NCBI RefSeq assembly: GCF_003369915.1
Contig: NW_022881614.1
Span: 31,527,276 to 31,591,275 of the forward strand
DNA from: Drosophila miranda
Lineage: Eukaryota > Arthropoda > Insecta > Diptera > Drosophilidae
DNA: 64,000 bases
Reading direction: 5' to 3'
This document shows positions 44,549-55,507 of this stretch, one piece after another. The notes beneath the pieces are model-generated. The model was not told where the DNA came from, did no database searches, and saw nothing but the letters and a program-made list of their open reading frames with translations. The number at the start of each line of letters is the position of its first letter. The first letter of the stretch is position 1. The position numbers and the translations under genes were made by a program.

Positions 44549-45598
44549 TATACCCGATACTCAAAATGAGTATTGGGGTATATTAGATTTGTGGTAAAAG
44601 TGGATGTGTGTAACGTCCAGAAGGAATCGTTTCCGACCCCATAAAGTATATATATTCTTGATCAGCATCAATAGCCGAGTCGATTGAGCCCTGTCCGTCC
44701 GTCCGTCCGTCCGTCCCCTTCAGCGCCTAGTGCTCAAAGACTATAAGAGCTAGAGCAACGATGTTTTGGATCCAGACTTCTGTGATATGTCACTGCGACA
44801 AAAATATTTCAAAACTTCGCCCCGCCTACTTCCACATTTTTAAAGATACGATAAAACCAAAAACGCAGAATCGGTGAGGATGACCATATCTTCTACAGTG
44901 CAAAATCTGAACCAGATCGTATAATGATTATAGCCAGAATCAAAAAAAACAATTTCATTCTATCTCGCTCTGTCTCTCTCTAACACACAGGTTTCATGGT
45001 CGGTTTGCAAAATATGAGTTCAAGGATCTCAGAACCTATAAGATCCAGAGCAACCAAATTTGGTATCCACACTCCTGTGATATCGGACCTTGACCGTTTC
45101 GTGTTCAAATTTCGCCACACCCCCTTCCGCCCACGCAAAGGACGAAAATCTGGGGCATCCACAAATCTCAGAGACTATTAAGGCTAGAGTAACCAAATTT
45201 GGTATCCGCACTTCTGTTAGATCTCACTATAAAACGTATATCTCAGAATTTCGCTCCACCCCCTTCCGCCTACACAAAGGACGAAAATCTGTTGCATCCA
45301 CAATATTGCAGACTCGAGAAAACTAAAAGCGCAGAATCATAGATAATGACCATATCTATCAGATTGCTGAATCTGGATCAGATCGGATCATTTTTGTAGC
45401 CAAAAGCAAGAAATCAATTTTCAGTGGCTACGCAGCGCCCGACGTCACGCTCAGACTGATTTTCTGTCTCTCTCGCACGCACTCTTTGTCGTGTGGTTCA
45501 ATATTAGCGGCGTCTGCCGCAGGAGAGCCATACTGACTTAGTATCGGGTATAACTGTAGAGTTGCGGTGTCCGCAGCAACTCACAACGTTCCACCTCG
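44549..45598 (+). mobile_element. DINE-1/Helentron copy 3
   Basis: The most complete copy here, about 1.05 kb. 5' end TATACCCGATACTCAAAATG, (GTCC)n at 44693-44716, two CAAATTTGGTA...GACGAAAATCT units, an internal GTATCGGGTATA that mirrors the 5' end, and a 3' hairpin (GTTGCGG TGT CCGCAGCAAC, 45561-45580) followed by CAACGTTCCACCTCG. These are rolling-circle (Helentron-type) features with no coding capacity. Confidence 0.9.
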
Positions 45599-46206
45599 TT
45601 TTTTTTTTCCAATCAGCAAAATATTTTCTGTCTTTTCCACAAATGCCAATTCTACATCGATGTGTAACTCCTCTCTTCTACCTCTATGATTATTGAATTA
45701 AATGGATATTAAAGGTTCCTGTTAGACTATGTTTGATAGTCGTCGGGAACTCAAAGTTTCTCTAAGACCCGCCATTCCAAGTACCGAACAAGTCATGTTC
45801 CTATAAAGTTGACAGTGGTCGTGCGTCTGGTTGGGTCGATCAATAAAAAAACCTGAATTGCAATCGCAAATTCCACACCTCAGATACACGGCACTAACAT
45901 CTTTATTCTACTAAAATATTTTCTTCAGACATCTATACAGTTCACGCCGTCATTTCTTGGTAGACCAATCCCTACTCAGTCGAATTGAAATCTCCATTCC
46001 AAAAGCTGACTACACGTCTACACGATATACCGAATTTTCTAATTAACAGGCTAATGGATGTATTAACAGAGCTTAACCGTGAAGCACGAAGGTTACTCCA
46101 ACCGTTCGGAATTATCCTCATCTGGAAATAATCGTATCTTTTCTACACTTTTCCGATTATAACACGTCGTTTCGTCTTCGGGGCCACGTTGGGCGCCATT
46201 TTATAA
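45599..46206 (-). other. Leader and tRNA-Lys primer-binding site
   Basis: Minus-strand TGGCGCCCAACGTGG (46198-46184) lies 8 bases inside the 5' LTR and matches the 3' end of tRNA-Lys (CTT). About 580 bp of non-coding leader follow, up to the DINE-1 copy. Confidence 0.75.
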
Positions 46207-46630
46207 TGTTACGGCTACGGGCTGGTTAAATCTTGTTGGCAATGCAGCCTCAGCAGGAAAGGGAATCGGGGTTAGTGCACTATACTGCGCTCTGGGCTCA
46301 GCTCGCCGGATGGGGTCGGGGTCTTTCCTATCCCTATACTTCCTGGTTCTCGCCATATTATAAAAATTTAAGTGCACTGACACAGAATCTACTTTGATCA
46401 AAACAAAAAAAACAAATGTAATCAATCCCCGGTCGGCATAGATGGCAAGAAGGAATCCGGTAGTCGCGTATTTAATTAAGTGATCCTAGGTGTAGGAGAT
46501 CACTAGTTCCTCTATACCCTCCCTACCTTCGGCAATGCGTGGAACGATGTTGGCATGGCCCCTAACGTAACTACCGCTGCATTATTACACTCGATGCATC
46601 ATTGGCATGTGTACTTAGACAGAATGGTTG
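46207..46630 (-). repeat. Right (5') LTR of the Ulysses-like element
   Basis: Matches 41249-41671. It ends GTAACA on the minus strand next to the primer-binding site. Confidence 0.8.
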
Positions 46631-46854
46631 TTATTTATTCCAAATTCATGTTAATTCAAAATAGTTCTATTAATCAAGATTCAAAAGATTCATATATAAC
46701 AAAAGGTTCATTAACTTAAGAATATAAAATACAATTCATAGCAAAACTGAGCCTTTTTTACTCACGAAGGTCAACATTTCCATTCAATACGAAACTAATG
46801 ATCATTACCAAATTCAAACACTTTCCTTGACGAGCTCGTTGGGCCCAATGAACT
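46631..46854. other. Unassigned stretch between two Ulysses-like elements
   Basis: AT-rich, no ORF and no match elsewhere in the window. It ends in GCTT, the target duplicated by the next element. Confidence 0.5.
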
Positions 46855-46858
46855 GCTT
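46855..46858. other. Target-site duplication GCTT (left)
   Basis: Identical to 58071-58074 on the other side of the element. Confidence 0.85.
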
Positions 46859-49422
46859 TGTAGTGGTCGCTTGTCGGGCGGATAGGAAAGCATATTTGTG
46901 TTCTTCGCCTGAAAGTATGCCCGATGGTATTTGTACAATTTTTATATTTATGTATATAATATAAATATAAATATATTTATATATATTATATTATTTATAC
47001 AAGTATATATCACACCTCACCGAGATACTTATTAATTATTAAGCTTAGTCCCCATAGTTAGTGTATAGTTAGGTTGGCTTAATTTCTTGTTGTGGCGTTA
47101 CATGTTAAATGTTCCTGGTCATGCTTAAAAACGAACAAAAATCTCCCCACCATGTCCATAACCATTCAAGGTGAATGGCGAAGGATCGTGCAAAGGCAGA
47201 TCCGGAGAACAAAATTTTTGTTGGTCAGTAGATCCGCCCAAGTCTTTCTTTCTCCTCGTGGCCGTACAAGCCACGGTTGCGCGGTGAGAAAAAAAATAAT
47301 AAAAATAAAATTAAACCGCCGTAAATAACCGTGGTGTGAAACCAAAGTGCACTCGATCGGGAAAAAAGAACCCAAGAAAGCAGATTGGGCTCTAATCGAA
47401 AACGTGAGTACCGGCCTTCTACAGTGCTAGGAGCCTCGAAGTTAGATTTTCCGACTTTTTCTGTAGCTTCCGCTTGAAGGTGAGCAGCCCCAACACAAAA
47501 AAAAAAAAAAACACCTGGAGAAAGAAGGAATTAGCACCTCAACCCCATCCCCCTATTTTCGCAGTGCCAGTTCCAACCGGGTAAATATGTGCATGGAGTA
47601 ATTGTTAGAAAAAGTAGCCTGATCAGTATTTTCAAATTCCACATTAGAATCGGCACTTAGTTTGGGAATTATCCAAAAGCTGCAGCCCGAGCTCTAAGCC
47701 CCCGCCCTACGAACCAGCTGATCCACCAAGTCGCGGGCATTGAACTTTGGCTGCGCGAGACGAGGACAGCCGTCTGAACGGGCTTAGTGCGGCGAATTGG
47801 CGTAACCGTTTCGCATTCAAAACCGGGCCAAGAAACGGAAACCGGTGCTTGCAGTCAGCGTAGGACCGAAGCCGCTTAAATGTTCCTACCGGGCGGGAAA
47901 AAATAGTGCACCACGTGTGTACATAACCTCCCGGCGACCCCTAGTGGTATCGCCTCTCTTGTTCTTCTAGTGATTCGGCCTAGCTGTTCCAAACGTTTAT
48001 TTAAAGTGCAGTGGAGGCCAGCGCTTGTCTTATGTGCACGTTAGTGTCATTATGTAGGCTGAATGAAAACTGTAAGAGATGTGCTCACATACATATGTAT
48101 ACACCGCCCACTGAAAGCCACTGAGGCCAGTAAGATCCCACCGTGACTCGCATTCCCTTGAACCTCGCAGTCCGTTGATATGTCTGTTTTTGTGTAGTTG
48201 GATATACTTAGTGTTAATTAAGACAGAAAAAAAAACCAGAAAAAAAAAAACCCACCAACACATGGAAAGTTTGAAAATGCATTTGATAAAAGCTTAAAAG
48301 TTTGAGCTTAAAAGCGTCCGCTCGGCCGGGTCCCCTCCGCGAGCTTATGCCATGCAGCACGCGCTGTACGATTTTGTTTTTGGTTTGCAGGTAAAAGTTT
48401 AATGCACCCACACACAGCCACACGCCCAGCTACAAAAGATCTTTCGCCGCGGGAACACAAACAAAAACTGAGTGAGCTTTATAATATACCAACAACATTA
48501 CATTTTATTGCCTCCCAAAATTCCGCGAGCGTGGCAAAAGCTTCGTTCTTTTTTGCTAGAGCTGTTTGGCGGTCGTTGACCTCACACTTTTAAAGTAGTC
48601 ACAGCTGATTGGCCTTCTGCCTTTACAATACGCTTGGTAAAACGAATAGTATGTCCAACTACTTCCTGAAGCCGATGTGCTGGGACATGTGTACCTATAT
48701 TGCGCTATATTATTATCTTTCTATCTAAGGAAAAATCATTAGTTTATATCGCACTATAAAATATCGTATATGCACTTATAACTATTTACACTTATCGTAT
48801 TTATTTATCTAAATATTCCCTAGTAATAATAGCTATATCTCTTGTGACGCTTTTCGTTCCTCCTTTTGTCCATTTAGCCTTGTCTTGGAGTTCTCGGTTA
48901 GTGTTTTTTTTTCTTGTGACATGAATATAGTATCTGAATATAGTTTCTAATAAAATGATTGTTAAGATGAATATGTGCTAGACGTTACCGCATTTGGGGG
49001 AACCATGCCGCTCGTGAGCGAAATAGGATGACCAATACCGGACACTCCAGGGATCCTGATATTATTCTTGGCTCTTTCAGGATCATGGTAGGGTGGGCGT
49101 GGCACGACTCCGTGCCAGCAAAACAGAGATGTCCGCCGCGGTGGTAGATCCCTACTCCTTTTCTGCACTATCTTTTCCCCACCATACTTTCCGTACCCCT
49201 AACGATCCTTTCCTTGTCTGTCCCCCTCCCATTCCCAAAAAGAGTACGCGAATTTTAATAAAATAATACCAGCAGGAGCGAAGCAACCTAACTGGAGGGT
49301 TACCCCAAAGAACCCATCCCCATTTCCGACCAGAGATCAGCCGTGGAAGCGAGCGCGTACTTCTTCTCAGTTAGCCGACCACCAGCTTCATCGTGCGAAG
49401 ATTCTCTTCGTTACTCGTTACA
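46859..49422 (+). repeat. 5' LTR, 2564 bp
   Basis: Pairs with 55508-58070. Indel differences include a 42-bp block missing near 47118, extra CAGCCCCAACAC plus an A-run near 47484-47512, and different bases after CGTACAAGC near 47271. Antisense and sense frames of 60-78 codons recur in the copies but show no protein-like features. Confidence 0.9.
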
Positions 49423-49439
49423 GTAATAATTATTTTATT

Positions 49440-49457
49440 TGGCGCCCAACGTGGGGC
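49440..49457 (+). other. Primer-binding site, tRNA-Lys (CTT)
   Basis: TGGCGCCCAACGTGGGGC is complementary to the 3' end of tRNA-Lys (CTT) including CCA, 17 bases after the LTR. Confidence 0.85.
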
Positions 49458-50638
49458 CGAAAGGCCTGAAGGTCAGGGTTGACGTAATTGTAAACGTTAC
49501 AAAGCGGAGTTACATTAACTTATATGGTTGTGTGTGACCCCAGCCAAACTTGACCCCGAAGCAGAAAAATTGTTGAGAAAGTCCATAACACCTGCGAGCA
49601 GTGCATAGTCATGCACTGGCTTAAGACTTTTGTTCCCTGTTTCCCACCCCCCTTCCTTAAAGTCTTCCTTTTGTCCTGGAATTGGATCCTGTGATGGTGG
49701 ATGCTTATTAGTTTCCGATAACGTTTAGCCCGCATCGGAGTATGATCCATAACCCTTGCTCGATGGTAAGCTGCTCTGGAATCGATAATAGCTTCACCAT
49801 AGCTTTATTGCCGAGCAGTATATGCCATAGCCATGAAATCTAGATGGATTCACTGGTATGTGGAAGTTGGCTGGACACAGGGTTATTAGTGGAGTAAATC
49901 TACGACCTGCCGCTATACAGAAGCATATTAGTGAATACATTTGCCCGTATCCCTTGGAAATTGACAGGTACCTTGGGTAGCTTTGGTTCAGTTGTCGCCG
50001 GAGTCAGCTAGAAGAATCAAAATTATTTTTTGTTGCCGCTCAACTCGAATCGGTGTTATTAGGGTGCCTCCGTCTTTTGTTTCTCTCTCTACTTTCTAGT
50101 GATTGGTCTATTCGTGCGCCGATTTATACAGCAGGTTATCGCCGGCCGAACGTGGTACCCCTGGTGCTGGTGCGTTTCTTCGTGCTACGCTTCCGGCCCG
50201 GACCGATAATGGCTGCGGAAAAGGTATAGGTCGTAGCACGCAGAGACTATTACAAACTCCCCGTAACCGCTTCGGTAATGTTTCCTCGATGGGCGGCTGA
50301 CGAACACCGTCGTGATCCTGGTAGGGGCACGCGGGCAAGAACGTCGTCCGTCCCTATGTTTAGGCGTTCGCCGCAGACAGGAAGTGGCCTAGAGCTACTA
50401 CTTGGGTCACGATTGCCGAAGATACCTTTTCTTTATTTCCCCCTTTTTCGCTCTACCACGCAAAGTTATTGGCAACCTTTCGGAGGGAAAGGGTTGCATG
50501 GTTTCCCCCAAAATCTCTCTATCAAAGATCGTTTTTTTTGCTTTCCCCGTTATTATTGTCTCTTTTTTTTTTAATATTTGTCTGAACTAGATTATAGGAA
50601 CGTGCTTAAAGCTAGTTAATATATAGGATAACTTTACA
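49458..50638 (+). other. Long untranslated leader
   Basis: About 1.2 kb without a convincing ORF between the primer site and gag. Several short upstream ATGs mean that gag translation would need re-initiation, an internal entry site or splicing. Confidence 0.6.
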
Positions 50639-51403
50639 ATGCCGGTAGACCGAAGCCCGGATTATAGGATTCAGCCAAAAGAGAGCGAAACCTTTTGCTG
50701 TGTATGCACGCAAGAAGACGAATACCCAGGCCAACTATTAGCTACCAGCTGTAACCATTATTTCCATCACACCTGCTTTAGTGCACGTTCAGGAAATAAG
50801 AAAGTCTGTCCAGTGTGCAGAACTGCGCTGAGCAAATCGACCCTTAATTTGGCAGAAGAACTAGAAGCAGCTCAAGCCTCAGGCAACCAACCAGGGGCAG
50901 TTGCAGTGACCAGATCCCGTTCGAAAACACTTAAATCACAGCAAAACCAATTATCCGCTGCCAATATGCAGAGTGGGGTCCGAAGTCTTAGCCAACCCGA
51001 AGGGCCTAGTGTGTCCGGTCCAATGGCCGCTCCAGATCGTCCTAGAGGCCAACCGCCAAATTCTGCGGCAGCAGTGGTGTCAGCTTCAGCAGCTCGAACG
51101 GGTCTGCCAGCCACGGATGGTAGCTTGCAACAGACCATTGCGGACGCAGTGACAGCCGCACTAGCACAGCACACTCAAATGCTAGCTAACGCGATTGAAG
51201 CGGGGTTTCAAAGATTGTCGCTCCAGAATGCAGCTCCAGTTCCAACGGAAAGGGTACACCCAGCCCATAGGCAGTCCTCTCCCGTTAGGTCAAATCAAAC
51301 CTTTGAGCAACTCTTTAGGTTATCCGCCAGGGAAAACGCAGCATTGCCAAACTCAGCGTCCGAGCGACCGACTAATTTGCCAGCCCCACCCGGATCGGAT
51401 TAG
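50639..51403 (+). CDS. gag: Gag N-terminal part with RING-H2 finger
   Basis: A 254-codon frame starting MPVDRSPDYR. A zinc-binding pattern C20-x2-C23-x14-C38-x-H40-x2-H43-x2-C46-x10-C57-x2-C60 is a textbook RING-H2 finger, the fold of ubiquitin E3 ligases, with a CPVC pair. It is followed by a disordered serine/alanine/proline-rich stretch and an amphipathic helix (TIADAVTAALAQHTQMLANA, about residues 164-183). The frame stops at 51401-51403, where the capsid region continues in the +1 frame. The overlap 51195-51403 is open in both frames, so a single indel or a programmed shift are both possible. A RING finger in an LTR-element Gag is unusual; activity is inference. Confidence 0.75.
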   Translation: MPVDRSPDYRIQPKESETFCCVCTQEDEYPGQLLATSCNHYFHHTCFSARSGNKKVCPVCRTALSKSTLNLAEELEAAQASGNQPGAVAVTRSRSKTLKSQQNQLSAANMQSGVRSLSQPEGPSVSGPMAAPDRPRGQPPNSAAAVVSASAARTGLPATDGSLQQTIADAVTAALAQHTQMLANAIEAGFQRLSLQNAAPVPTERVHPAHRQSSPVRSNQTFEQLFRLSARENAALPNSASERPTNLPAPPGSD

Positions 51404-52229
51404 CCAGATAATCGCGAACTGGAAGTTGAGATTCTCAGGGCGCTCCTCTATGTCAATAGATGATTTTTTGTATCGCGTCGAAGCTCTGACCAGCCAGACA
51501 TTAGATAGCAATTTTGAATTGTTATCTCGCTACGCGAGCAACCTGTTCGAAGGAAGCGCGTGTGAATGGTACTGGAGGTATCATAAAAGCGTACCAAGAG
51601 TGCGCTGGATTGATCTCTGTATTGCTCTGAGATCGCAGTTTTCGGACGGCAGAACAGATTTAGAAATCAGAACCGCGATCACCCAGAGGAAGCAGAAAGT
51701 CAACGAACCGTTTGACAGTTTTTATGAGGCCATAGTGGCGCTTGCAGACAAGCTCGTGCAGCCGATGACCGAGCAGTCCTTGTTAGAGGTGTTGCGAGCA
51801 AATCTGCTCAATGAGATACAACATGAGATTTTATATGTGCCCATACCGAACATTGTGCAGTTGCGACAAGTGGTCCGCAAGCGTGAAAGGTTCATCGAAA
51901 ATACTGCTAAGCCAATCCCGGCTACTCGACGATTTGTTCCTCGCAATCAGGTGAACGAAATGTCCATCCAGACAGAAGGTCGGGCAGAAGCCGATTCGGA
52001 AGAAGCTGACGCTTTTGATATCGACGCGATGACGCTTTCTTGCTGGAATTGCAATAAACAAGGCCACCAAGAGTGCGAAGCAGAGCGTAAAGTATTCTGT
52101 TATGGATGTGGTAAGCGGGACACATATAAACCATCGTGCCGAAAATGTAGCTCGTCAAAAAACGAGTTGGCTCGTGCACCGATATCGAGTGCACGCAAGT
52201 TAGTGTCGAAGACAACGAATACGGAGTAA
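51404..52229 (+). CDS. gag: Gag capsid and zinc-knuckle part
   Basis: This frame is open from 51195 to TAA 52229. Gypsy-type capsid helices (ISQIIANWKLRFSGRSSMSI, YASNLFEGSACEWYWRY, RSQFSDGRTDLEIR, LADKLVQPMTEQSLLEVL) are followed by two cysteine knuckles. The first (CWNCNKQGHQEC) has a spacing two residues shorter than the usual CX2CX4HX4C; the second is CYGCGKRDTYKPSCRKC. Pol overlaps its end by about 79 bp in the -1 frame, as expected for Gypsy-type gag-pol frameshifting. Confidence 0.8.
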
Positions 52230-55200
52230 CCGGGGCTACGTCAAGCTCACTCCCCCTACCTCCTGACATGATAACGACCACTATGATACCAGTACAGGAC
52301 GACGATCAGGAAACGACCCCTGCGCCTAGCAAAACTCGAGACCGTAAGCGTAGGAAGCTGTTCCGCACGCAGAGTAAAAATGCGCGCAGAGCATTATTAG
52401 CCTCTGTTATTAGTAATATCACTGACCTACGACCCTACGCCAATGTCACTCTGTTTGGCAAGACGATAAGTGGATTAATGGACACAGGCGCCTCAATCAG
52501 CTGCCTTGGGGGTAAATTTGCAGAAGAGTTATCTCGAACAAACCCTGAGGTCAAGCCGATGAAGTCAGCCGTGCGAACCGCAGATGGGAAAAAGCAAGTT
52601 ATTCTAGGTAGGATCTCCACACTCATTTGCTTTCGTGGAAATTCCAAACGAATATGCCTTTATCTTGTACCATCGTTATCGCAGGAGTTATATCTAGGAA
52701 TAGACTTTTGGAGAATCTTTAATCTACTGCCGTTCTTCTTAATGAGCAAAGCGAATAACAACAGTTTGGCGGCTATAAACTTTGACAACCCGATGCAAAT
52801 ACCTTTGTCGGAATTACAGCAGAAGGAACTAGTAGCGATAGTACAGATGTTCCCTTCGTTTGCCGAAAAAGGATTAGGAAAGACAAACTGGCTTACACAT
52901 GACATAGAAATTTCCGAGACTCGGCCCATAAAACAACGCCACTACGCAGTGTCGCCTGCAGTCGAAAAATGTATATACGAAGAGTTGGACCGAATGTTAG
53001 GCCTTGGGGTGATTGAAGAATCAGATAGCCCGTGGTCTTCCCCGGTAGTAATTGTGCGTAAGCCAGGTAAGGTTCGCCTTTGCCTTGATAGCCGGAAAGT
53101 TAACGGAGTAACAGTCAAAAATGCTTACCCTATGCCCCTCATTGATGGCATTTTAAGTAGACTTCCAAAAGCGCAGTTCATTTCAAGCATCGATCTTAAA
53201 GATGCTTACTGGCAGATTCCGCTTACTCCAAGGGCTCGGGAGAAGACGGCTTTTGCTGTGCCTGGGAGGCCGCTATATCAATTCACGGTGATGCCGTTTG
53301 GTTTATGCAATGCCCCACAGACCATGTCCAAACCGATGGATAAAGTTATCCCACCATCTTTGCGAAATGAGATTTTCATTTATCTCGACGACTTATTGGT
53401 GATTTCGGAGTCCTTCGAGAAGCACATGTCCGTGTTGAAAGCGCTGGCCGACCGACTGTCTCAAGATGGACTGACGATAAACGTAGAGAAGAGCAAATTT
53501 TGCCTGAAGGCAGTGAAATACCTGGGCCACGTGATAGGGTATGGGATGATACAAACGGATCCCGAAAAAGTTGCTGCTATTCGGGAGTTTCCAGTGCCAC
53601 GATCGGTGAAGCAAGTGCGACGATTTTTGGGAACCACTGGATGGTACCATAAATTTATTAAAAACTATGCCGGAATTGCTGCCCAAATATCAGATACACT
53701 AAAGCAACGTCGATCGTTTGTATGGACCAACGAAGCGCAAAGGGCGTTTGAAAGTTTAAAAGACCAAATGTGCGAGGCACCAGTCCTACATAGCCCCGAC
53801 TTTACCGTTCCATTTGCCATTCATTGCGATGCCAGCCACACTGGAGTTGGCGGCGTGTTAATGCAAACGGATAGCGATGGTAATGACAAGCTGAATCAGT
53901 GTCAGCGAAACTATTCAGTCACGGAGAAAGAGTGTTTGGCAGCCATAATGTGTGTGAAGAAGTTTCGAGCTTATGTGAAAGGACACGAGTTCTCCATCCT
54001 TACCGACCAGTGGCTAATGTCACAATCGGACCTAAGTTCTAGATTGGCAAGATGGGCTCTCAAATTGCAGGGGTTCAACTTCAAAATTTTCCACCGCAAA
54101 GGTAGCCAAAATGTTGTCCCAGATGCTCTGTCGCGGGTGCACACCGAAGATCTATCGGCACTCAGCTGCGATGGATTGGTAGACCTGCAGTCTGATTGCT
54201 TCAAGTCGGCAGAATATTTCGAACTGATTCGAAAAATTAAAGGCAACCAGACACAGATGCCAGACATTAAGGTGATCGAAAATCTCATATATCGGCGAGC
54301 AGAACACGCGGCTGCTGATCAGATCGCTGACGACCTGTGTTGGAAGCTGTGGGTTCCAACGGAGCTGGTGTCCGATGTACTAAAACAGAGTCACGAACAG
54401 TCGCTAGCAGCTCATAGCGGCATTAATAAAACGTTGGAGAGAGTTCGACGTTATTATTATTGGCAAAGTTTAGTAACCGATGTGAGAGCGTTCATAAACA
54501 GCTGTTCGGTCTGCAAGTGCACCAAGTACCCGAATCGTTCGTTACGACCCCCATTAGCTCCAGTGAAGGAAACTTAACGAGTGTTTCAGAAGTTGTTTGT
54601 GGATTTCCTGGGTCCGTATCCACGAAGCAAATCCGGAAATATCGGTATCTTCGTTGTTTTGGACCATCTTTCAAAATATCCGTTTTTAAAACCCGTAAAG
54701 AAATTTACAGCGGAGGCGATAACTCGATTCATGGAAGAGGACCTATTCCATTGCTTCGTGGTACCCGAAGTGGTTGTGTCCGACAATGGAGTACAATTTA
54801 AGTCCCATCACTTCAATTCGCTGTTGAAAAAGTACAATGTGCAGCATTTTTATACGGCTGTGTACGCACCTCAAGCCAACGCATCGGAACGCGTTAACAG
54901 ATCCGTTATTGCCGCCATTAAAGCTTACATCAAGCCAGATCAAACTAATTGGGATGAGCAGCTTAGTTCTATTAGTTGTTCCTTACGATCTAGTCTGCAT
55001 TTAGCCCTAAACGACAGCCCCTATCGGGTTGCATTTGGACAGCACATGATCACCAATGGAGACACCTATCAGCTCTTACGAAATTTGCAGGCTTTAGAAG
55101 ATCGTACCGTGAGTTTTGGTCGGGAAGATTCGTTTGATGTGGTTCGAAAAACAGCCCACCGAACAATACAAAAACAACACCAACGAAACGAACAGCAGTA

Positions 55201-55417
55201 CAACCTTCGAAGTCGTGAAGTGGCGTTCAAAGTTGGCCAGGAGGTCTACAGACGCAACTTTCAGCAGAGCAATTTCGTTAAAGGTTTCAGCGCAAAACTA
55301 GCTCCTACTTTTGTAAAAGCTAGAATAAAACGTAGGCTTGGTCACAGTTATTACTAGTTGGAAGATCCCCAAGGTAGACTTATCGGAAAATACCACACTA
55401 AAGACATAAAGCAGTGA
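52151..55417 (+). pseudogene. pol: Pol: protease, RT, RNase H, integrase, two nonsense codons
   Basis: Protease GLMDTGASISCLG lies at about 52470-52510. RT has VRKPGKVRLCLDSRKVN and active site IYLDDLLVISES. RNase H starts IHCDASHTGVGGVLM, but at ILTDQWLMSQ four residues that the sister element has after the aspartate are missing (12-bp deletion). Integrase has its finger (HEQSLAAHSGI, CSVCKCTK), then an in-frame TAA at 54575-54577, then the D-D-E core (VDFLGPYPRSK, VSDNGVQF, NASERVNRSV). A TAG at 55355-55357 truncates the last 20 codons before TGA 55417. Frame is constant throughout. Not active in this copy. Confidence 0.85.
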
Positions 55418-55494
55418 CTATCCCAATACAGGTTAACGGTTTTCCTCCAAGCGTCTATCACCCTTTGATGTGATTAACACCAAAGTGTGATCTT

Positions 55495-55507
55495 GGCCGG
55501 GGGGATT
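55495..55507 (+). other. Polypurine tract
   Basis: GGCCGGGGGGATT lies directly against the TGTAGTGG of the 3' LTR. Confidence 0.75.

Larger units (their letters stand above)
41249..46630 (-). mobile_element. Ulysses-like Gypsy element with deleted gag/protease
   Basis: Minus-strand element with two 423-bp LTR copies, a primer-binding site next to the right LTR, leader, truncated pol and 3' region. Gag, protease and the RT N-terminus are missing and a DINE-1 copy sits at the gap. Its pol is the closest relative in this window of the 11.2-kb element that starts 230 bp to the right. No convincing target duplication was found, so one end may have been rearranged. Confidence 0.8.

Noticed and set aside
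49520..50574. Short ORFs in the leader of the 11.2-kb element
   Set aside because: No known domain, poor codon pattern and no conservation that can be tested here.
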